A DNA stretch of 64,000 nt, from assembly GCA_030765065.1 (NCBI GenBank), contig CM060990.1, positions 7,031,501 through 7,095,500 on the forward strand, written 5' to 3'. Positions 57,253 through 64,000 of this stretch are shown here, in pieces (the stretch's first letter is position 1; every line of letters starts with the position of its first letter). The translations under genes were made by a program, and so were the position numbers. Source of the stretch: Deroplatys truncata (taxonomy: Eukaryota > Arthropoda > Insecta > Mantodea > Mantidae). Under the pieces are notes generated by a model. The model was not told the DNA's origin. It saw only the letters and a list, made by a program, of their open reading frames with translations, and did no database searches.

Positions 57253-59455
57253 CGGTTTACTCGAGCAGTGCTCATATATATGACACAGAGTGCGCACGGT
57301 TTACTCGGGTAGTGCTACATATATAAGACATAGATTTTTCACGGTTTACTCGAGTAGTGCTCATATATATGACACAGAGTGCTCACGGTTTACTCGGATA
57401 GTTCTCCATATATATGACGCAGATTGTTCACGGTTTACTCGGATAGTTCTCCATATATATGACGCAGAGTGTTCACGGTTTACTCGGATAGTTCTCCATA
57501 TATAAGACACAGATTGTTCACGGTTTACTCGAGTAGTGCTCATATATATGACACAGAGTGCTCACGGTTTACTCGGGTAGTGCTTCATATATATGACACA
57601 GAGTGCGCACGGTTTACTTGGGTAGTGCTACATATATATGACACAGTGTGTTCACGGTTTACTCGGGTAGTGCTACATATATAAGACACAGATTGTTCAC
57701 GGTTTACTCGAGTAGTGCTCACATATATGACACAGAGTGCTCACGGTTTATTCGGGTAGTGCTGCATATATATGACACAGAGTGTTCACGGTTTACTCGG
57801 GTAGTGCTACATGTATAAGACACAGAGTGTTCACGCTTTGCTCGAGTAGTGCTCATATATATGACACAGAGTGCTCACGGTTTACTCGAGTAGTGCTGCA
57901 TATATATGACAGAGAGTGCTCACGGTTTACTCGAGTAGTGCTGCATATATATGACACAGAGTGTTCACGGTTTACTCGAGTAGTGCTGCATATATATGAC
58001 ACAGAGTGTTCACGGTTTACTCGTGTAGTGCTCATATATAAGACACAGAGTGTTCACGGTTTACTCGGGTAGTGCTACATATATAAGACACAGATTGTTC
58101 ACGGTTTACTCGAGTAGTGCTCATATATATGACACAGAGTGCTCACGGTTTACTGGGGTAGTGCTGCATATATATGGCACAGAGTGTTCACGGTTTACTC
58201 GAGTAGTGCTCATATATAAGACACAGAGTGCGCACGGTTTACTCGGGTAGTGCTACATATATAAGACACAGATTGTTCACGGTTTACTCGAGTAGTGCTC
58301 ATATATATGACACAGAGTGCTCACGGTTTACTCGGGTAGTGCTGCATATATATGACACAGAGTGTTCACGGTTTACTCGAGTAGTGCTCATATATATGAC
58401 ACAGTGTGCTCACGGTTTACTCGGGTAGTGCTACATATATATGACACATAGTGTTCACGGTTTACTCGGGTAGTGCTACATATATATGACACAGAGTGCT
58501 CACGGTTTACTCGGGTAGTGCTGCATATATATGACACAGAGTGTTCACGGTTTACTCGAGTAGTGCTCATATATATGACACAGAGTGCTCACGGTTTACT
58601 CGGGTAGTGCTGCATATATATGACACAGAGTGCTCACGGTTTACTCGGGTAGTGCTACATATATATGACGCAGAGTGTTCACGGTTTACTCGGGTAGTGC
58701 TCATATATATGTCACAGAGTGCTCACGGTTTACTCGGGTAGTGCTACATATATATGACACAGAGTGTTGACGATTTACTCGAGTAGTGCTCATATATATG
58801 ACACAGAGTGCTCACGGTTTACTCGGGTAGTGCTACATATATATGACACAGTGTGTTCACGGTTTACTCGGGTAGTGCTACATATATAAGACACAGATTG
58901 TTCACGGTTTGCTCGAGTAGTGCTCATATATATGACACAGAGTGCTCACGGTTTACTCGGGTAGTGCTGCATATATATGACACAGAGTGCTCACGGTTTA
59001 CTCGGGTAGTGCTCATATATATGATACAGAGTGCTCACGGTTTACTCGGGTAGTGCTACATATATATGACACAGAGTGTTGACGATTTACTCGAGTAGTG
59101 CTCATATATATGACACAGAGTGCTCACGGTTTACTCGGGTAGTGCTACATATATATGACACTGTGTGTTCACGGTTTACTCGGGTAGTGCTACATATATA
59201 AGACACAGATTGTTCACGGTTTACTCGAGTAGTGCTCATATATATGACACAGAGTGCTCACGGTTTACTCGGGTAGTGCTGCATATATATGACACAGAGT
59301 GCTCAAGGTTTACTCGGGTAGTGCTGCATATATATGGCACAGAGTGCTCACGGTTTACTCGGGTAGTGCTGCATATATATGACACAGAGTGCTCACGGTT
59401 TACTCGAGTAGTGCTCATATATAAGACACAGAGTGCTCACGGTTTACTCGGATAG
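57253..59455. repeat. satellite type B (44/45-bp monomer)
   Basis: The monomer, in two halves, is GTGCTACATATATATGACACA then GAGTGTTCACGGTTTACTCGGGTA, in 44- and 45-bp versions (GTGCTCATAT against GTGCTACATAT or GTGCTGCATAT). About 49 units are present, much more homogeneous than type A. CGAGTAGTGCTCATATATATGACACAGAGTGCTCACGG segments recur in a regular rotation with GGGTAGTGCTGC units. It replaces the AGCTCGGCCTCC part of type A by GGGTAGTGCT. The A-to-B switch at about 57253 is abrupt. Confidence 0.95.
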
Positions 59456-61380
59456 TGTTACGAGATATATTGGTATGCTTACGTCATGTAGTGGATTATT
59501 AAGAGCCATCGATGCAATATTTGGCGACACGGCCGACGAATGTTTGATCCAATATATTGACGATTTTCTAATAGTTGATGAAAATTTTGATTAGCATATT
59601 GAACACGTGGATTGCGTGTTTAGAAAGTAAGAGAAATGGATATGACGGTGAACATTAGTAAATGAAAATTTTGTATCCGTGAGGTGGAATTTCTAGGTTA
59701 TGTAATCAATGACCGAGGAGTAAAGCCAAACGAAGAATGGGTAGCGGCTGTGAGAAGAATACCAGCGCCCAAGAGTGTTAAGCAGTTCAGATCGTTTCTT
59801 GGATTGCAAAATTATCAAAGCAAATTTATTTTAAGGTACGCCGCAGAAATAGCACCTTTGCGCGATTTGCTTAAAAAGAAAATGCGATGGAAATGGAATG
59901 AGATACACCAGAAGGCTTTCGAAAAGATAAAGAACTATTTGCAAAATGAATTCTCTTAGAGATACCCAAGGAAAACTTACCATATGTAATCTATGCTTCA
60001 GGACACGGATATGGGTGTGTCCTAGCCCAATCAGATGAAGACAATCAACTACACGTGATAAGTACCGCTTCAAGAGGATTAAGTCAGACAGAGAAAAATG
60101 CTTCGGTCACCGAATTAGAGATCTGTGCTGTGTATTACGCACTATAGAAATTCAGATCATACATATATCTACAGAAGTTTGTTATATACACCGATTATGT
60201 GAGTCTTTCACTCAAGAAACGCTGTCGGCTTACGAGTAGTAAAATCTCTAGGTACATCCATGAGATTCTTTCGTATGATGTTGAGGTGAAACACATTCCA
60301 GGAAAAACAAATGTTTTTAGCGACTTGCTGTCTAGGTTACATAACAACAGTGAAATACCGGAGAGAATAGAACGCCCTAAAAATGAAGTAATATTCATGA
60401 GCATTGAAATGCCCTTGAGCAAAAGATTGATAAAAGAATTAAAAGGAATAGGGGACCAGGAGCGACAAGATGAGAAATTAAATAAATTAATAAAAAAGGC
60501 CCCAGAAATAGCTGAAAATATCAAGGGAAACATAGGGGTAAAAGGGGCGTGTTATATAAACTACATGGCAGCGAAATACAGAAATGGAAGACGTATATAC
60601 ATAAGAACATGGAGAATGAACTCATAAGCACGTTTCATCAAGCTCTAGCACATTCTGGCTCAGAACGCACCGCTTTAATGATCCAAGAAAATCTTTATAT
60701 TCCAAAATTATATTCCTTGGATTGTCATGGTGAGATGCCTAGTAGTAAATTTGGATTTAGGTATATAATAGTGTTAATAGATGTATTTTCAAAATTTGTG
60801 AAAATCTACTCAGTCAGGAAGATTACCAGTGAAGCATGCCTAAGAAAGATAATGAAGTTGTATGTTCCACAATTTGGAAAGATGAGGGCAATTTTAACTG
60901 ATAATGCTTCAATGTTTACCAGCAGAAAATTTGTAGACACATTAATGGAAAACGAAATCACATTGTATCATTGCTCAAAATACCACCCCCAAAGCAATCC
61001 CTGCGAAAGTTAATCCGGGACATTTCTGTTTATTTGAGAATTTTGGCCAATAAAAAGCACAGCGATTGGGCCAATCACTACTAACGTATTGAGAATATTT
61101 TATATGAAAGTGTAAGCCCTACTACTGGTTATAAGCCCATTGAGCTAAGGAAGGGGAAATTAATGAAGACACTTGAAGGGGAATTACCACAGACACTAAA
61201 AACCAAAGATCCGAAAACAATAACAGAAGAAGAGATATTTAAAAAGGCTTTTGAAAGAATGTCGAAGAAGGCGCAGAAAAGGAAGGAAAAATGTAAACAA
61301 AAGAAGGGAAAGCACTGGTTGATCGAACTGGAGACTTAGTATTGGTATGCGACACCAAAAATTCCAGCATTCTGAATAAA
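59456..61380 (+). pseudogene. Ty3/gypsy pol fragment: RT, RNase H, integrase
   Basis: The RT active site YIDDFLIV lies at 59553-59575, followed by several stops. The thumb/connection region is open at 59684-59959 (EFLGYVINDRGVKPNE; FRSFLGLQNYQSKF). RNase H motifs follow (VIYASGHGYGCVLAQ with DAS altered to YAS; SVTELEICAVYYAL; FVIYTDYVSLSL). The tether KHIPGKTNVFSDLLSRL lies near 60292. FHQALAHSGSERT is the first half of the integrase H2C2 zinc finger; its C-C half and the start of the core are deleted. The core continues RYIIVLIDVFSKFV, LTDNASMFTS and NPCES (D, D, E). After 61100, TGYKPIELRKGK marks the integrase C-terminal part. It cannot make an active polyprotein. Confidence 0.9.
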
Positions 61381-61559
61381 AGGTATCATAGAATGGAGAA
61401 TTTATTTAAAGGTCCATAAAGGGCAATTAACATTTTGGCTCGGATAGATTTGAGTTACAAGAAATAAAGAATTCAAAGATCGTAGGAAGGTATCATAAAC
61501 AGTTGCTCAAACCGTACAAATGTTTAGAGAATGAGAAGAGTGAAGAATGTAATGAAAAT

Positions 61560-63085
61560 AATCAGGTTAGTTCTACTCGAAATGAGGTAGCAACCCTATG
61601 AACAAGTAGTAAAGGTAATACACCCAATAAGTAAAGAAATAAGTAAATAACTAAATACATAATAATTATTTATCAGTATGTATGTATGTATGTAAATAGA
61701 TGTAATTGTTACAACTTAACTTGGGTATTAGCGTATTTGTCTGCACTACAAGATATTCGTGTGAGTGAAAGTGTATTCTGTGAGAGAATGCCTCTCGGAA
61801 AAACTGTTTTAAAAGGATTTGCACTTTCTGGAGAATGAACAACTTACAAAAAAGTGTGAGGGAAATGACCCAAGTGTAAACACCGCCCGGTTTGTCAGAA
61901 CCCTTGCGAAGGAACAGGTATAGCGAAGGGTTCTCTGTAAACAAAACAAACGAAAAAAATGTATACTCAGAAGAAGTATTCTGGAAAATAAAATTTTTTC
62001 ACGTTCTAAAAAAAATTAATCTCTTCCAAAATAGAGCAATTTGAAACGGCAACTCTAGGCCGAGCCCGAACTATGTCATTATTAATAATTTGGTTACTTA
62101 GTTTTTAGTGAGGTTAAATTATGCTATGTACAAATCTTTTTCCTTTACTATGTGTAGCTTAAGAAGGGTGATTTAACGATATGTCTTATTTAGGTTACTA
62201 ATATTAGAGGAGTTATAAATGTAAATAACTTAAGCGCTATGTTAAAATACTGTCCACGACGAGATATGTTAGCTGCAGAAATAGTGTCTCCGAAAGCAAC
62301 AAGTTTAGTTTTACGATGTCTCTCTGGTAGCAGGGGCATTGTTCATACAGAGAGGGTGTCTAGCTATTGTGCTTTTGTACAATAATTCGCCGTGACCGGA
62401 GTGAGGGAGACAACAAAATTAGCGGGAAAATTAGGAAAAGCCGCGATTTATGTTAAAATTGGACCAATGAGTTCCCTATAAATTTATATGAAATAGTGAG
62501 ACGCGTTGAGTGTCGCTAAAAATGCATTAATAGGCAATTAAGCAGCCCAAGAAGCCTGCGACTATAAATAAATCTGCTAAGACCAAAATCGGGGGTCATT
62601 TCTAAACTACATCCAGGGAAAGATGCTGCAGGATATTTGAGAGATGTCGCGCCAAAAGTGAATTAAGACAGGTTTCGCAACACACATAAGAATCGCTACG
62701 TGTAAAGAGATCTACTAAGCATATATACTTCTGGCCATATCAGCGCCGTGTTTCAACAGCAGTGGAACGTTTTAACGCCGACAATATCAGTGTTGTGAAC
62801 TACCAGAAGTAACCAAATAAAAGAAACAGTGGTGTAGTCTTTTTGTAACTAAAGCACGTCTATTTTCACTCCGTTACCACACCGAGATCTACGTTTCCTT
62901 TACCAAGGAAAAGTCCATGCCGTGATATATTTCAGCAATAAAATCAGCTAGCCGAGGATAAAAAAAGAAGAGACTCAGCATCCTTCGAACATCCAGAGTC
63001 TTCGCGGAGGCTGCAGAAAGGTAAGCCGCGAGCTACGGGCATTACAAATAACAAAAACAACTACGGACTAGGGAGTTAGTGCCGC
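61560..63085 (+). promoter_or_regulatory. non-coding 3' part of the Ty3 element, possible 3' LTR
   Basis: This region has a TATA-like CCCTATAAATTTAT near 62475, AATAAA at about 62816 and 62938, and a CAGAAAGGTAAGC splice-donor-like site near 63014. The order (TATA, polyadenylation signals) fits a U3-R-U5. I cannot define LTR ends because only one copy is present in the window. A 92-codon minus-strand frame at 61666-61944 has no recognised domain. Confidence 0.35.
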
Positions 63086-64000
63086 AAGGCATACTCCGCT
63101 CGACCTCTGTATAAGACACAGAGTGTTCACGGTTTACTCTGTTCGGTTTCTATATAAGACGCACAGTGTTTATGGTTTCCTGGGTTCGGCCTCCATGTTA
63201 AGACACAAAGTGTGCACGGTTTACGTGTTCCGTTTCTATGTAAGACACAGAGTGTGCACGGCTTACGTGTTCCGTTTCTATGTAAGCCACAGAGTGTGCA
63301 CGGTTTACGTGTTCCGTTTCTATATAAGACGCAGAGTGTTTATGGTTTACTCGGTTCGGCCTCCATGTTAAGACACAGAGTGTGCACGGTTTACTCTGTT
63401 CGGTTTCTATATAAGACGCACAGTGTATATGGTTTCCTCGGTTCGGCCTCCATGTTAAGACACAGAGTGTGCACGGTTTACGTGTTCCGTTTCTATATAA
63501 GACGCAGAGTGTTTATGGTTTACTCGGGTCGGCCTCTATGTTAAGACACAGAGTGTGCACGGTTTACGTGTTCCGTTTCTATATAAGACGCAGAGTGTTT
63601 ATGGTTTACTCGGGTCGGCCTCTATGCTAAGACACAGAGTGTGCAGGATTTACGTGTTCCGTTTCTATATAAGACGGACAGTGTTTATGGTTTCCTAGGT
63701 TCGGCCTCCATGTTAAGACTCAGAGTGTGCACGGTTTACGTGTTCCGTTTCTATATAAGACGCAGAGTGTTTATGGTTTACTCGGGTCGGCCTCTATGTT
63801 AAGACACAGAGTGTGCACGGTTTACGTGTTCCGTTTCTATATAAGACGCAGAGAGTTTATGGTTTACTTGGGTCGGCCTCTATGTTAAGACACAGAGTGT
63901 GCACGGTTTACGTGTTCCGTTTCTACATAAGACGCACAGTGTATATGGTTTCCTCGGTTCGGCCTCCATGTTAAGACACAGAGTGTGCACGGTTTACGTG
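63086..64000. repeat. satellite type C (86-bp dimer), runs off the right edge
   Basis: Alternating sub-units of about 44 bp (GTTTACTCGGGTCGGCCTCT then ATGTTAAGACACAGAGTGTGCACG) and about 42 bp (GTTTACGTGTTCCGTTTCTA then TATAAGACGCAGAGTGTTTATG) make an 86-bp dimer; starts near 63345, 63432, 63518 and 63604. Both halves are recognisably related to satellites A and B. The first ~150 bp are irregular. The array continues past the window, so its size is unknown. Confidence 0.93.

Larger units (their letters stand above)
59456..63085 (+). mobile_element. Ty3/gypsy LTR retrotransposon, 5'-truncated
   Basis: The sequence leaves the satellite in the middle of the reverse transcriptase and runs through RNase H and integrase, then 1.5 kb of non-coding DNA before satellite type C. 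Gag, protease, the N-terminal RT and the 5' LTR are absent. The 3' part (about 61900-63085) may contain the 3' LTR. The right boundary is set by the resumption of the satellite near 63086. As an old endogenous copy it is broken by many stops and shifts. Confidence 0.87.

Noticed and set aside
34970-59455. Regular short direct repeats resembling a CRISPR array
   Set aside because: The repeats are contiguous 44-45-bp monomers without unique spacers or cas genes, in a eukaryotic context; they are satellite DNA.
61666-61944. A minus-strand envelope-like frame in the Ty3 element
   Set aside because: It is on the wrong strand, short, and shows no recognisable motif.

Overview
This window looks like intergenic, transposon- and satellite-dominated DNA of a large arthropod genome, probably an insect. 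The evidence is eukaryotic repeats throughout: tRNA-derived SINE-like units, Tc1/mariner, P and hAT transposase remnants, an APE-type LINE, a Ty3/gypsy fragment and tens of kilobases of satellite. There is no intact host gene, rRNA gene or CRISPR array. Most long open frames are by-products of tandem repeats whose period is a multiple of three (45 or 117 bp). Assigning a species is beyond what the sequence shows.

Layout. 1-4.1 kb: a possible exon edge, a ~180-bp higher-order minisatellite, and a ~138-bp tandem family carrying a tRNA B-box-like motif in each unit, split by a TG-rich minisatellite. 4.3-14.7 kb: a mosaic of two SINE-like families (called A and B here), two copies of a Tc1/mariner-like element with a DUF4817-type N-terminus (one at 8 kb), a decayed P-element/THAP9-like transposase (9.2-10.4 kb) and a hAT C-terminal remnant. 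15.05-17.0 kb: an 18-unit, 107/115-bp tandem repeat dense in palindromes, followed by a Tc1-like element with TA target duplication. 21.5-22.8 kb: a SINE-A copy whose tail appears to have been amplified into a 117-bp satellite. 23.68-28.77 kb: a 5.1-kb foldback element with long inverted arms built of 402-bp repeats, a non-coding core and a probable 9-10-bp target duplication. 29.8-34.0 kb: a LINE 3' remnant, a nearly complete DUF4817-type element with ~290-bp inverted repeats, and another mariner-like C-terminal fragment.

35-64 kb: a 45-bp-monomer satellite and its relatives (about 485 monomers in the window, continuing past the right edge). It is interrupted by a 3.65-kb LINE (minus strand) and a 5'-truncated Ty3/gypsy fragment. 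Three satellite types are seen: A (45 bp, 34.97-38.2 and 41.87-57.25 kb), B (44/45 bp, 57.25-59.45 kb) and C (86-bp dimer, 63.1-64 kb). Within type A there are 810-bp and 538-bp higher-order duplications, and a recurrent GC-palindromic marker monomer.

The genes present are parasites and fossils of parasites, so there is no operon logic. The history visible is nested insertion, unequal exchange and conversion of SINE tails into satellite. The strongest candidates for undescribed biology are the 45-bp satellite with a TATA-like box in nearly every monomer, the foldback element, the palindrome-rich 115-bp repeat, and the SINE-to-satellite transition.
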